The notes: a model not told the origin generated them from the letters alone. Counted from the stretch's first letter, positions 1 through 10,679 are shown. The stretch is 64,000 nucleotides of DNA from Eunapius fragilis (GCA_963681505.1 OY811971.1:297501-361500); one strand, 5' to 3'. Translations and numbers: made by a program.

Positions 1-30
<30 letters not shown>
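1..30. repeat. (CA)n microsatellite
   Basis: Pure CA dinucleotide tract at the window edge. It lies in intron 1 of the minus-strand squalene synthase copy and matches the CA tract at 36570-36610 in front of the paralogous exon. Confidence 0.98.
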
Positions 31-32
<2 letters not shown>

Positions 33-40
33 GCTCTTAC

Positions 41-142
41 GTAGTCTAGCTTCGGCATCACCGCATTCTGCCCTCCTAGAAATTTGTATTGGACGAGGGC
101 CCGCAGCTCTGATGGGTGTGCCAGCGACTTCAGTAGCTCCAT
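41..142 (-). CDS. FDFT1: Squalene synthase exon 1 (partial gene, runs off window)
   Basis: Minus-strand exon of 34 codons starting at the ATG at 142 and reading MELLKSLAHPSEL... to ...MPKLDY. It matches the N-terminus of squalene synthase (farnesyl-diphosphate farnesyltransferase), the ER enzyme that couples two farnesyl diphosphates into squalene. The exon ends in phase 0 at a canonical GTAAGA donor. The break falls where exon 2 elsewhere in the window begins with DTLSPGMK, as expected for the family. Downstream exons of this copy would lie left of the window. The exon has no lesion, unlike its paralogue at 36621-36722, whose donor is broken. Whether the complete copy works cannot be told from here. 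Confidence 0.85.
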
Positions 143-713
143 TGGCTGGCTCGACACAACTCAAGATATGCCACGCTACGGCGGGCACATGTCATGGTGT
201 AGTATCGGCTGATCTGGAGCCATCATATGGCCTGATTTTTTTCGGCAAACTACGAACACGTGACTCCAAGATGAATATGTGCTGAGACATATATAAATCA
301 CCCCCTATTATTAACGAAGATATTTTTGTGTGACGTTCCAGACCTGGTACGTACCTTAATTGTCAGAGCGATGAACAAGGAGCTCGGGGGGGGGGGGGGG
401 GGGGGGGGGGGGAGGGCCGCTTAGTTCGCCGCGAGAGGTGGAGAAAAAAAAATACTGATGAAATCAGAATGCCAATGGTTCTTTTGCGCTTTGACATAAA
501 AAGTTCGCAAGTGTTTAGTAACTGAGATTTGCTTTGTTGCGATAGCATTGGGACATGTACAATGGCCCCAAAAATTCGCCGCAATTGTAATATAACAACG
601 TCCAAGCATACACACAGCCAGAAGTTTTATTTGTTTCAAATCTGCACCCAATATTGAATCAGACTGTTTACCAGACCCTGGTAGATCTAAACCTGATGCA
701 GAATCGCTGATTC
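143..713. other. 5' flank of squalene synthase copy, duplicated at 36723-37266
   Basis: Upstream region relative to the minus-strand gene. No gene is recognised in it. It aligns closely with 36723-37266 and is part of the tandem unit. It contains a poly-G run (about 386-412) that is nearly absent from the paralogue. Confidence 0.7.
386..412. repeat. Poly-G homopolymer
   Basis: About 26 consecutive G. The paralogous site near 36968 has only a six-base G run, so this is a recent length change or an assembly/length artefact. Confidence 0.9.
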
Positions 714-722
714 ATATTAGAT

Positions 723-880
723 TAGTCTCGTATCAGACCCAGGTTTTCACAGCAGCGGATGGATTACGCGAAAAGTGGGTCTGGAGAAATGCAAAAGTCG
801 TCCATTTGATGCTACGCAATCGAATACTTTTCGCGTAGCGGTGATGTAATCCATCCGCTGCTGTGAAAACCTGGGTCTGA
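723..880. mobile_element. MULE-type fold-back MITE with 9-bp target duplication
   Basis: The element begins TAGTCTCGTATCAGACC and its arms are inverted copies through CCCAGGTTTTCACAGCAG. It is flanked on both sides by ATATTAGAT (714-722 and 881-889), a 9-bp duplication as made by Mutator-like elements. The last ten bases of the right terminus are missing, but the duplication is still adjacent. In unit B only the left end survives (about 37268-37306), where the sequence is fused to material equivalent to position 2711. Confidence 0.82.
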
Positions 881-1024
881 ATATTAGATTGATACAAGTC
901 TAGTATTACACCCAAACCTGGTTTATCAATCTGAATCAACGCGGTATCCGATGAAGGCCGGAACGCATTTACGGATGTTTACCACGTTCCCAGCCCTTAA
1001 TGTATTTTGTGGGGTCAATTCGCA

Positions 1025-1068
1025 CATAGATTGAATACCTTACGGTACCGTAAGGTATTCAATCTATG
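1025..1068. repeat. Perfect 44-bp palindrome
   Basis: The sequence from CATAGATTG to CAATCTATG is fully self-complementary with no loop, centred on GGTACC. The protein binding or transposon origin is unknown. Confidence 0.9.
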
Positions 1069-1520
1069 ATTCGCAATATAATACAAAGTTGAAACAAAAC
1101 ACGTTACAAACAATACAATACGCACAATACACGATTAAACAGTACATCATATGCTTGAAATGAGCCTTTTCATTGGTAAGTTTCCTTTCAGTCCTCCTGG
1201 ACGAATCCCTCTCTTCAAATGTGCAAGTATCCGTGCAGTCATGGACAAGGGACACAGAACGCTTCACCTGGTTACAATATACTTGGTTAAAGAAACCAAT
1301 GGACATTCATAGTCATTCAACGCAGGCTGTCCATTTAAGATGTAATCTTCACAGCCTTGCAGCAGACAGAAGCATTGCCCAGAGCGTAACTGGCATGCAG
1401 CCAGTACCTGTACTAGAATATAAACATTTATCACGTGAACATACAGCAATGGATCCAGGTATGGGTGGAGGGGTGTAGATACGCGTGCCCTTGCCAAGGT
1501 AATAGGCTATAACTGGCACT

Positions 1521-1678
1521 GCATGAAAGTTTGGATTTACAATATATGTATTAATGTTCAAATGTGGTGCAAATGTGTACCAGAGTGTGTGTAGATGTCA
1601 CATGTACCATATTTACTAAGACATTTGTACCATATTTGATCAGTAGTAAATATATTGTAAATCCAAACTATCATGCAA
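1521..1678. mobile_element. Small inverted-repeat element (MITE-like)
   Basis: GCATGAAAGTTTGGATTTAC at the left recurs inverted at the right as GTAAATCCAAACTATCATGC, with about 95 bp between. No clear target-site duplication was resolved. Confidence 0.6.
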
Positions 1679-1730
1679 TGTGGGGCCCACTGCTAAACTT
1701 TGCCAAAATGTAAAACAGCATCCTCCTAGT

Positions 1731-1935
1731 ACTCTCCATCACCACACCCCCTACCTTCCATCATCACCACACCTACCCGTCATCATCACACCCCTACCCT
1801 CTATCACCACACCCTACCCGTCATCATCACACCCCTACCCTCCATCACCACACCCTACCCTCCATCACCACACCCTACCCTCCATCACCACACCCTACCC
1901 TCCATCACTACACCCTACCTTCCTACACACACCCT
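1731..1935. repeat. 20-bp minisatellite (CCATCACCACACCCTACCCT)
   Basis: About ten imperfect copies of a roughly 20-bp C/A-rich unit with CATCATCAC variants. A 95-residue plus-strand open frame across it is a by-product of the repeat. Confidence 0.85.
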
Positions 1936-2596
1936 ATACACATAATAACATATTATACTTTATCTGATTAGAGACGGTTTGAATGAAATCTCCCACGTTC
2001 ACTAGATCTGAATCACGTGCCATGATCCCAGCTAACATAATCCTCAGGTTGGTCGTTCTGAAGTCCTTCAATACATGTAGTTGGGTAACTAAGACCAACA
2101 ATTTCAAGGTTGACATGTTAGAGCATTTGAGGATTGTTTGGACCTAAGCTGTATGTAACATTACGTAAATGTACCTTATGTATGTACAGATAGGTGTGCT
2201 CACTTTAATTCCTTACTGCTCCTGGGATGATGTATACTTCTGCCCAGCATTAAGTTCTTCAATGGGAGAGAGATACATTCTCTTCAAAGCATCACCACAT
2301 CTAAATATGAGGCACGCATTATTTCGTATTCCAATCCAGCTACATGTATGATCTGTTTTAGAATACCGTACATCGCCAGAAGATGGTCAGGACGGAGGGG
2401 TGTCATGGGTGAAAACAAGTATATAATATTTTAATACATTTAAACACAATATGGGCTTTCTAGGTATCATACTTCACATCATTCGTATGATGCAAGGTAA
2501 GGTGTATATTTCATTTGGACTGTGTTTGAAGGACCGACTGAATGCTTCATTAACATGACAGAGGCGTAAGTTTGCTTAGATTATTGAAATTGAAAG

Positions 2597-3104
2597 AGGT
2601 GTGAATCCACCAACATCATGTGGAAGGTAGGAAAGAGATATGAAATATTTGAGACTAAATCATATGTTTGAATCATCACTTGCAGGCGAATAGATCCACC
2701 ACGCAGTTCGGGCAATGGAAGGTAGTATTAATTTTATTTCACTTCAGGCATATGGAGTGCATGCATTGATCAAATGGTCTCATATGCGTATTCTATGCCC
2801 ACAGGGGTGTGAATCCACCATGTGATGTGGGAGTAGGAAGGTATTATGAATAATTCAGCACCTTGAGTGATGACATACGTGCATTTTTTTCCAAACACCA
2901 TCACAACTACATCAGAGGAGTGAATCCACCATTTGGATCAAGAGAAGGATGGTACATATACACTAATCAGTGAAGTAAACTTACCAATTTTTATCACTAA
3001 CACCCCTCAGTGGAGTGAACCTGCCATCTGAATTCTCACTGTCATCAGTTGTACAGGAGATGGAAGCTATGAAGGATGAAGTGGAGAATTCGAAGCACTA
3101 TTAA
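2597..3104 (+). CDS. Unrecognised gene with an array of GVNPP micro-exons
   Basis: Five consecutive candidate exons lie at 2597-2626, 2686-2721, 2805-2840, 2916-2951 and 3011-3104. The first four are 30, 36, 36 and 36 nt. Each begins with one base after an AG and ends with two bases before a GT. Each encodes a version of G-V-N-P-P (GVNPP, RIDPP, GVNPP, GVNPP), and the last reads GVNLP followed by a charged, helix-prone tail ending in ...ENSKHY and a TAA. Intervening introns are 59, 83, 75 and 59 bp. Because every micro-exon has the same phase and a multiple-of-three length, they can be added or skipped without shifting frame. The start of the gene is not seen, and the acceptor of the first exon is weak. 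Function is unknown. Unit B retains parts of exons 2-5 (37306-37660). Confidence 0.5.
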
Positions 3105-3370
3105 TAAACTCATGATTGAGAACTTGCAGGGGAGTATAAGAAGCTGAGCAATTCATATCTGGATCTTACCAGGTAGAGACCAGTCCCTCAAGGTTTATAA
3201 TAATAATCTGCATGCTAGCATGTTATCATCACCATTTCGGCTTACCCATATAGGATGATCTCCTTGTAACCATTGGTGTGTTGCACTCTTAATAGATCTC
3301 CCAGTTCACAGGTTGTAAGGGACCGTTTTTATTATAACGCACTCAGTGCACAGCTGCATGGTAGGAAACT

Positions 3371-3481
3371 GTTGTCAAAAAAGTGCTAGGACCAAAAGTA
3401 GCTAAGTCAAAGTCGAAAGTCAGGAAAGCACTATCATTTTGCCTGAAACGTCTTTCTGACATAAGGGCAGAAGAGAGGTGA
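3371..3481 (+). CDS. Lysine-rich coding-like segment, unknown
   Basis: This open stretch reads VVKKVLGPKVAKSKSKVRKA... and ends at TGA (3479-3481). Nearly the same reading is preserved in unit B (about 37937-38049), with a K-to-E change. A similar but broken stretch occurs near 8598. It may be an exon of the same gene as the GVNPP array. No family was recognised. Confidence 0.35.
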   Translation, partial: VVKKVLGPKVAKSKSKVRKALSFCLKRLSDIRAEER

Positions 3482-3510
3482 AGGGTTGGTAATGTATACA
3501 TTGATTAAAA

Positions 3511-3659
3511 TTAATTTGAATGACACTCAAGTTCTAGCAATGAAGCCATTTGAGGCATTTGCAAACCTCAGTACTGATGATTTTGCAGAATGGTTCTCCT
3601 CCTTTCTGAGGGTTGATACAGACAATCTCTCTGAATACAAGCCCAATCTTGCTTTCTTG
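3511..3659 (+). CDS. Unknown exon (NLNDTQVLAMKPFEAFANL...)
   Basis: This open segment ends at a good donor (G|GTAAGT at 3659/3660) and reads through DDFAEWFSSFLRVDTDNLSEY. Unit B keeps the reading (about 38081-38219) but lacks ten bases just before the donor. The composition looks like a real folded protein. Function is not recognised. It is probably part of the same transcript as the neighbouring segments. Confidence 0.45.
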
Positions 3660-3717
3660 GTAAGTATTTTTCAATCAGAATGTGTTTCATGTATGAGGTT
3701 ATTATATCTCTTTGAAG

Positions 3718-3840
3718 CGCAAGTTTGTGAGAATGACACCAACAAGCAAAGAGGGCACCTATAAACTATTTGGCCAATGGCTGAATGATAACTATTGTAA
3801 TGGTAAACCCACATCTCGTAGATATTCAAACTGTGGTTTA
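3718..3840 (+). CDS. Unknown exon (RKFVRMTPTSKEGTYKLFGQW...)
   Basis: The exon starts after an AG at 3716-3717 and reads KFVRMTPTSKEGTYKLFGQWL, followed by DNYCNGKPTSRRYSNCG. Unit B has the same reading at about 38291-38412. The 3' boundary is unclear. The basic, Cys-containing end and its companionship with transposon-like pieces make a mobile-element protein possible, but no family was identified. Confidence 0.4.
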
Positions 3841-3909
3841 GGAGGACATGGCTTACAACTATGGTCACAATTCAGCTGCAACGGAGTACGTTTCATACCT
3901 AGCTTATGA

Positions 3910-5323
3910 TCACAATTCTCCTGCAATGCCAGACGATTTGTACCCACCCACTCAGTAACCACAACTGGATGGGTACTTATATGATGGTCAATATTGCTGT
4001 GGCAACTGCTGTCAGAGTGCATTTATTCATCATGTATTCCTGTCGGCTGTATTATTCCCAATGATAGATTCATGTATACCTTCTGCATATATACTCCGAA
4101 TGATAATTAACGAGGCTCAAATACAACGTTTACCATATGCGTGGGCGTCTAATACAGAGACTGGCTGTAAGGATACATCACGAAGCAACGTTATCTTACG
4201 ACCCGCAGTTGTGTTACGGGTCTGCGGTCAGTGACGCAGTGTCTGGACACGAGATAAGCAGGTGACCATTACCTTTGAATCAATCTTGTAATCACAGGCT
4301 GGTTCTAACTGTTAAAACATCTGGTTCAGATTGAATCAAAAAGTCATTATCAGGTTGTAATTAGTTTGAATTAACCTGGTACAACAGCCAGACTGTTGTT
4401 ATCAACAGCTTTGGTTCAGACTGTGACCCACCCCCTGGTTCAAACTGTTAAGCACCACCAGTTTTGAATCAGATTGGTAACTTTTGGCTGTGTATGGTTG
4501 ATTACATGACGTCATGATTATCACACACAAGCACATTATGATATTGGCCTCAGGGGGGGGGGGGGGGTCCCCGAGGCCAATTGCTCCCAAGAAAATGAAA
4601 AATAGCAAAATGAGCATTGCATCAGGGATACTGAGCATGTCTCCTTCACTCCATCATACTCTCCACTACTGGTGGAATGGGGCAAATGGTATTTTATAAA
4701 CGCCTGGCAGACCAGCTATCTTCCAAATGGAATTTACCCTACAGCCAAACCATTGGGATGGCTATGAAGTCACCATGCACCATGCTATGATGTCACCATG
4801 CAGTCCCTTTCACTCCTCCGTTCATCCATCCAATGCATCCCGAGGGGCCCGTTCATCAAAGGGGCATGCACCCCGCGGTGTCCCTCTCTCTGCACAGTGG
4901 ATCTATGTTCACTCTGGCCTAGAAGTGAACTAGTATTTGCTGATGGTAGTCATTTAACAAACTACACTTGCATTTAAATGAAAATTAACTATTGAATAGT
5001 TAAAAATCCTTGCAGAGAGATGCCTTCCTTTGCTCAGAGATAATGTATGCTCTGCTTATAAAAATGTCTTCCTTTGCTTCCCTCTTCCCCAGTCCTCTGT
5101 ACGCGTTGAAAATAAGTGTTTTTGTTCGATCACAAGTGAATAAAAGGTTTGTGGTCCGGCAATAGTGGTGTAAAAAAGGCTAAAGGTCGACATGTTGTGT
5201 GTACAGGCTCTTTACCACCCTTGTTTCTTTTCTGTTTACACCACTAATCAACAATGAGAATGCTTTTAAACGCACTTGATTAGAAACTACTGGAGAGAAT
5301 AGTGCTCCCAATGCAGTGCACGA
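3910..5323. other. Intergenic stretch conserved between units
   Basis: This stretch aligns with about 38480-39655. It includes a run of degenerate TGGTTCAGA-TG motifs (about 4265-4490), a poly-G tract (4552-4567) and, at about 5145-5265, an imperfect inverted repeat (GTGGTGTAAAAAA ... TTTACACCAC). That inverted repeat resembles the sequence upstream of each intact death-domain gene. No gene was seen. Confidence 0.5.
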
Positions 5324-5402
5324 ATGACCACTAACCAAACAAGCAGAAAGAGAAAGATGGACCCAAGCAGAGGACCACAGCAGGAGCAGGGGAGCCATTC
5401 TG
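5324..5402 (+). pseudogene. Death-domain gene exon 1, degenerate locus (unit A)
   Basis: The 79-nt exon reads MTTNQTSRKRKMDPS... and ends at a GTGAGT donor. It is the same exon as 27773-27851, 55075-55153 and 58598-58676. Its exon 2 partner (6235-6500) is disabled and lies about 830 bp away, with a Ras fragment in between, so the locus is a pseudogene although this exon itself is open. Confidence 0.8.
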
Positions 5403-5707
5403 GTGAGTGGTATGATGTAATGATGGCTTGCTATTTAATCTCTAATCTACGTAAAATGATCCTGAATTTATGATATGTACAATCCTGACATCACGATATT
5501 GAGTACTTCCCATTTATAACAATTATTGCAGGGAAAAATACAACATGAAGGGTTTTTGTTTCAGAATGGAATAATTTTAGTCATCTAGAAAACAGCCCAA
5601 ACGTCAAGAATGTATACATAGGTTTCGTTGTTTCATTAAAACATATCCACTTCAGTCTTCTTTAACCATTTGCAGCTGCATCACCTACAGACAATTTGAA
5701 GTTAAAA

Positions 5708-5845
5708 ATGGCGGAATACAAGTACAAGCTTGTAGTTGTGGGTCCACGGGTGTAGGGAAAAGCACCCTCACAATTCAGTTCATTCAGAACCACTTCATTA
5801 TCCCATCATCGAAGACTTTGGTTGAAGTGGTGTTCTTTATCCAAA
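5708..5845 (+). pseudogene. Ras GTPase exon fragment inside the death-domain intron
   Basis: From ATG at 5708 the reading MAEYKYKLVVVG matches the N-terminus of the H/K/N-Ras family. After a one-base frameshift, the P-loop STGVGKSTLTIQFIQNHF follows in the next frame. The normal GAGGVGKS loop has lost a base, creating an in-frame TAG. The unit B copy (40024-40165) also preserves PTIEDSYR of the switch I/beta-2 region, which here is partly deleted. Only the first exon's worth of Ras is present, so this is a non-functional fragment. Confidence 0.8.
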
Positions 5846-6234
5846 CAGTGCAGTAATCAATCCTTATGTTTTACATGATTGCATGTAATTGTCTCAAAGA
5901 ATTGTGGTAGAGTTCCAAACTGTAATTTTATATTAATACATTAAAACATACGAAGTTACATATACTAATATAGAATTAAAATTTACGTATATGATTTAGA
6001 ATTGATATATGATTTAGAATTTAAAATCAAGCAAACTTTTGGTTTAAGTTCTCCCCCTCTGTCTTCTTTCAAGCAAGCAAGCATTATTTAGACTGATTTT
6101 TTTTCATGATTTTGTTTACTCTGGTACTGATTTTAAAAAATCCCTAACCTAAAAATAAAAAAAAATTGTTTTTATTTTATTTTTAAAGCCATCATTGATT
6201 TCCATCCTAAATGGATGGAAATAGATTTAAGATT

Positions 6235-6500
6235 AAGGGATGAAAGGAAAGAGCTAACCTGATATGCAGAGGCTTGGTAATGGTAGAAGAGGTGTGGTCA
6301 GTGCTAAAAGGTGTGCCATCAAAGCAGTTGTTTTGGGCACAGATGGCCTTGGTAAAATTAAAAAAACTGATTAATCACGACCATGGAGAAATATTCAAGA
6401 CTACCTGCATATGGAGGGCCAAAGGACCATATGGAGGTCCATAGGAAAGGAACCTGGCTTTACTGAAAGTGAGCTGGATACCCTATTACGTGAGGTGGTT
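6235..6500 (+). pseudogene. Death-domain gene exon 2, degenerate (unit A)
   Basis: The sequence aligns to exon 2 of the intact genes from GGATGAAAGG through the GTAATGGTAGAAGAGGTGTGG basic segment to the death-domain codons, with indels and stops. At 6409-6442 the codons for W-R-A-I-G occur twice in tandem with a CATATGGAGGGCC spelling. This two-copy state is the seed of the large 20-bp minisatellite at the paralogous site. The copy ends abruptly after the tryptophan-leucine of the WLDW motif. Confidence 0.8.
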
Positions 6501-6551
6501 GGACTCTGTAAACACACATAAGAGATGGGGGAAAAAAGTATTGAAGAGTGA

Positions 6552-7094
6552 TTGCCATTCTGTAAGGCCAAATGGGGGGGGAAGGGGGGGTGGAGGGGAG
6601 GGCTAATAAATGAGCACATCTATAGGCAGAGGGAGGAGGGGGGAAACGCTAGTGAAAGTAGCAGTGCCCTAGCTACAGCAACAAATACTGGAAACAACGG
6701 GGCCACCAAAACGAGAGAAAAACATGCAGGGCGAGAAAAGAGCACCCAAATGAGTAGGAAGGAAGGAGGCCAGAATCAGGTTGAAACAGAGAGTGGGAAA
6801 AGAAAGTCGAAGTTGAAGTGGGTCCCCTACGGGAAATATGCTGTAGACCAACGAGGTCATAGTTGTGACTACAGAGGTTGGGGATGGCAGAATGGGTTAC
6901 CAAGGCTGGCAGAATGGGTACCAAGGCTGGCAGGGACCAGGGGTTGGGGTCCTGAGTGGTGGGACTCACAGCCATGGTGGGCGGGGAGCGTACCTGGTCA
7001 ACCGTGGTTGAATAAGAATTGGGGCTGGGGAGGTGGCCGGAGTGGCTCTTCAGCTAGTTGGAGCTTAAGAATGGATGATGAGAGGTCTTTTTAG
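6552..7094 (+). CDS. Gly/Trp-rich open frame of unknown nature
   Basis: A 180-codon open frame. The N-terminal part is polar and basic; the C-terminal part is rich in W, G and N. Unit B keeps only the 3' part (from about 42645), in another local frame where it reads GWGWQNGYQGWQGLG and stops at 42861. The region lies immediately 3' of the death-domain pseudogene and may be an old 3' exon of that locus. Coding status is doubtful. Confidence 0.3.
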   Translation: MPFCKAKWGGKGGWRGGLINEHIYRQREEGGNASESSSALATATNTGNNGATKTREKHAGREKSTQMSRKEGGQNQVETESGKRKSKLKWVPYGKYAVDQRGHSCDYRGWGWQNGLPRLAEWVPRLAGTRGWGPEWWDSQPWWAGSVPGQPWLNKNWGWGGGRSGSSASWSLRMDDERSF

Positions 7095-7159
7095 AAACCC
7101 TCTACACCGAGAAACGAGATAAAATCCAAATAATAAATTTTTGGATGGTGTGTACTACA

Positions 7160-7185
7160 CCCCCCCCCCCCCCCCCCCCCCCCCC
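7160..7185. repeat. Poly-C homopolymer
   Basis: About 26 C. Paralogous poly-C tracts lie at about 43069-43092 and 43877-43891. Confidence 0.9.
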
Positions 7186-7419
7186 GATGAAACTGTGGAG
7201 GCAACTGCCTCCACGGCCCTCCGGGCTTCCTACGCCACTGCAGTTATCGATATCTGATGGAATTTATATGCACTATGCAGTTGACATTAACGAGGGAATG
7301 ATGTTGTTAGTCATTACTGGTAGTCTAAGATATAAATTGCTCCAAAAAGAAGTATAGAAAGTAAAAAAATCTTCTTGTGGATGGCTAGGAAGCATTCAGA
7401 ACATAGGCACTGGAACCGC

Positions 7420-7852
7420 TAGTCTCGTCTCCAGACCAGCATGACGTAGCCATACACCTCCAGTCATACACCTCTAGTCATACACCTCTAGTCATACACC
7501 TCTAGTCATACATCGTATATCCTCTGGCTATGCATTTATTCAGGTTGTTGTGATCAACAAAGGTTATGAAAAGAGGTACACACTTTCACCTTCCAAGCAA
7601 GGGCTTGGTCAGTCTCTAGGTCGCAAAACTTTTGCAACAAATGCATTTCAAACCGCCCGTGTTTTGAGGCAGTACTTATTTAAAAAGATGCTAATTAAAT
7701 TGAGAGCCGAATTTCTGCGTCTTTCATCTGATTCTACCCTCCTGACAACATATTTATATCAGTTTCATTGGGGTAAACTCTTCGTCACAATACAACCAAA
7801 GGCACCACTTCTCCATGGAGTCTTGGAGTCCTGCATCCCACAGCACAGCTGA
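7420..7852 (+). mobile_element. Left end of a MULE-like transposon with an internal open frame
   Basis: The terminus TAGTCTCGTCTCCAGACC begins at 7420, preceded by TGGAACCGC exactly as at 44113-44121. The internal open frame 7550-7852 reads SLGRKTFATNAFQTARVLRQYLF... This resembles a protein type that recurs in transposons of sponges and cnidarians (from memory, not checked). The right terminus of the element is absent in unit A. The paralogous element at 43328-46176 still has it. Confidence 0.6.
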
Positions 7853-9703
7853 ATGAAGATGTGTGTCATTGTTATGTGCACAGCAATGCTAATAAAAACT
7901 CATCGAGGACACACTGTTGTGGAAGCCATGGTCTCAATTATTTAGCATTCAGGCCATAAACACGTGAGTTATAATGGCCATGTTGTATTAGTATGTCCTA
8001 AAATTCAGGTTTACTGTCAGCTTCGAATATAGTGTGGTTACATGGTCATCGATTGACAAACTAGGTAGAAATCACGAGATAGTTAAAAGCTGGAGTCACT
8101 CAATGAAGAAAACTATACAAATTGACCATGTTAAATCATTAATTTTCCCCCCCATGTTGTTAATAATTATGACTTAATTTTAATAATTATGACTTAATTT
8201 CAAAAAGCGTAGGGCTCTGCTACTATAATCCTGCACGCTTCTCAAACATCACACAACAGCAGCATGTTGTCAGTCTTGGGTCTCCTATGGCATTGCCAGT
8301 CATAACTGCACACTCCTGTGATAAATCATTGATCTATCAGTCACCAAGTAGGAATAGATGTTTCACCATTTGGTGCAATTTTGGGTAAAAAACCTCCAGG
8401 TAGTGTATTAAACTGATACCTATAAAAATATAATTAAATAGGCAGTACTGCATCTTCTGATACTGTACTGTCAGCATCATCACCTGTGTATGGTATGCAC
8501 TATGCAATGAACATTCTGCTATTTCTGTTAGTTACATTGATGCCATATTCTTATGATGGCAATGGATTGTGCATTTATCATATTATATTTTATGCAGGGA
8601 GTAGTCGGAAAAGTGCTAGGGGCAGAAGAAGCTGCAGAAGGCCATTATTTTCTGCAATAAGAAGCTGACTGATTTGCGGTCAGAGGAACGGCGTAGGGTA
8701 ATGATGTGTATTAATTGCTAGAAAGCATATGAATGTTTAATTTTGTACACAGTTATGTGGCATACAACCGTGTCAAGTCTTCATAAATTTGAAGATCAAA
8801 GACTTTGGTGAGCAATTTCTAATCGCATGTAAAGTAATCTTCAATACCATGATGTGTAAATCTAAAATCTTTCACTCTTAGTAAGTTTGAATGTCATGTA
8901 GATATGCTTGGATGCTACTGATTTATATGACATGCACTTGCAGCATACATTTGTATGGACTGCACCAACCCCTCTAGGGCTAAAGACAATACCTACAAGG
9001 AGTTCAAATGGGAGGAGGATGGGTAACAGAGGGGTTCGGTGGTGATCCCTCTGCACAACAGCTGGACGAAACAGCTGAACATGACAGACTATTTGATTAT
9101 GCGGCAGTAGCAGCACATACAGCAGTCATCTCTAGCGCAAGCTTTGAAGAAGAGCAAGATACTTCAAATCCTTGATAAATACGCACAATTAACTCTTCGT
9201 GTTATTACAACATGTATTCGAATCCATATTGCCATGTTAATAATTGAGTTATTTACACATCAGTACTTTGCTGTATACAGATAGGAGCAGAGGCGTAAAC
9301 ATATTGGTACGGTATGTAAACATCGCATAACAGATTATAACATCAACATGTAGCGGGTTGTACAAACTACACTATTCCAACCTGTTGCACCAACGATGCC
9401 CGTACCAGGTTGTATTACAATAGTGTACCGAATTGTAATAAAATACGGGCCCGTACCAGGGCGTAAACTTTTGGTTGTGTAACATTGAAGTCACGTGAGA
9501 GTTTGACCGTTTTACCCGCATATTCGATGTACTGTATACCACTGCTACTGAGGTTGTACATAAGTTTTAACTGATCTCGTGTTCCTTTCGGCCTGGTGCT
9601 AGATACTTTGTAAGTTGTTCATTTCACACCCCAGTAATTAAGTATTGGGCAATAATTTTTATTTTCACCCTCACTCACACCTGCAAATTATAAGCGCCGT
9701 CCC
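7853..9703. other. Transposon interior and unassigned sequence
   Basis: The first part (to about 8420) aligns with 44786-45210 inside the unit B MULE. The region 8420-9480 has no counterpart in unit B. It contains a plausible terminal coding segment at about 9007-9174 (reading ...QQLDETAEHDRLFDY and ...FEEEQDTSNP before TGA) and a broken VVGKVLGAEEAAEG segment near 8598. From 9480 the alignment with unit B resumes at 46345. Confidence 0.4.
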
Positions 9704-10201
9704 GTGGCCGCTAAACAAGTGCCACAGGTAGAGGCTTGTAAGGAAAACCTTAACATTCCTGAGAGAAAAAGGAAGAAAGATGGGAGCAGAATTGCACTGA
9801 AGCAAAAGAAAGGATATTTGGGTAAGTAGTGTACATATACTATGATGGATAAGAGCATTACATCACCACCATTACTACCTGTCTTGCTATTTTTAGAGAA
9901 CGAAGCCAATAAAAGACTCCTGTACTGAAAGATGGAGGAAGTGGGCAGGGCCTTGCAGTGGATGGAGGAAGTGGGCAGGGCCTTGTTGTGGATTGAGGAA
10001 GTGGGCAGGGCCTTGCTGTGGAATGAGGAAGTGGGCAGGGCCTTGTGGTGGATGGGGGAAGTGGGCAGGGCCTTGCAGAGGTCATAAATGCCACTGAAAC
10101 AAATAAACTGGTCACCTAGAAAGGGTGAATATGTAAGTGGACATGTCCATTCTTCAACTGTAGCCTACAACAGAGCAGCTAAAAAGCACAATGACCAATA
10201 G
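9704..10201 (+). pseudogene. GSGQGLAVDG-repeat protein gene, broken copy (unit A)
   Basis: Two exons match the intact gene at 46510-47640: exon 1 9704-9821 with donor GTAAGT, and exon 2 9897-10201. The start codon is GTG instead of ATG. Exon 2 lacks eight bases just before the repeats, which brings a TGA into frame. The 30-bp repeat is present about five times, against 24 in the intact copy, and one unit has lost a base pattern (GATTGAGG). The C-terminal codons are partly deleted. Confidence 0.85.
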
Positions 10202-10679
10202 CCCTCCAGAATTATGGGTGTATACATGGTGCAATTGTATTTCACTGATATTGCATATTGTAAACCTGTTGTGCTATTTATAGTAGTAAGCAGACTATTT
10301 ACGTTGCTTCTCTCACACACTAAATATCTGCACACCAAAGTTTGGTTAACACTCCAGTTACACCCTGGACCCCTGGTACGTACACTACATCATGGCCACA
10401 CCCCCTGAACAACATGTGGCCAATCTGGTCGGTTGAACCCAGAAGTTGGTCAGGTCCAAGCATGCCCCCAGGATTCATTCACATACACGTAATTAATTTA
10501 ATTCTCCGTGAGTCGACTATATTCAACTCACGTAGTGTGATAGTAGGCAGGAGGGAGGATGGGGGGGGGGAACCTGACCTAAACTTTGGAATTTTTAAGA
10601 TGGTGTTTAGCCCTCCCCTCCACAACAAGGTCCAATGCCTGCAATCCACAGTTAAGGGGCGCAACATTTCAATCGCTTC
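10202..10679. other. Conserved flank downstream of the repeat-protein locus
   Basis: The sequence aligns with 47641-48075. It contains a short G-run and low-complexity parts. No gene was recognised. Confidence 0.5.

Larger units (their letters stand above)
890..2596. other. Unit-A-specific stretch without a recognised gene
   Basis: This stretch is missing from unit B, where the sequence jumps from the equivalent of about 770 to 2711. It holds a perfect 44-bp palindrome (1025-1068), an inverted-repeat element (1521-1678) and a CCATCACCACACCCTACCCT-type minisatellite (1731-1935). Short open frames here show no family resemblance. Confidence 0.6.
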
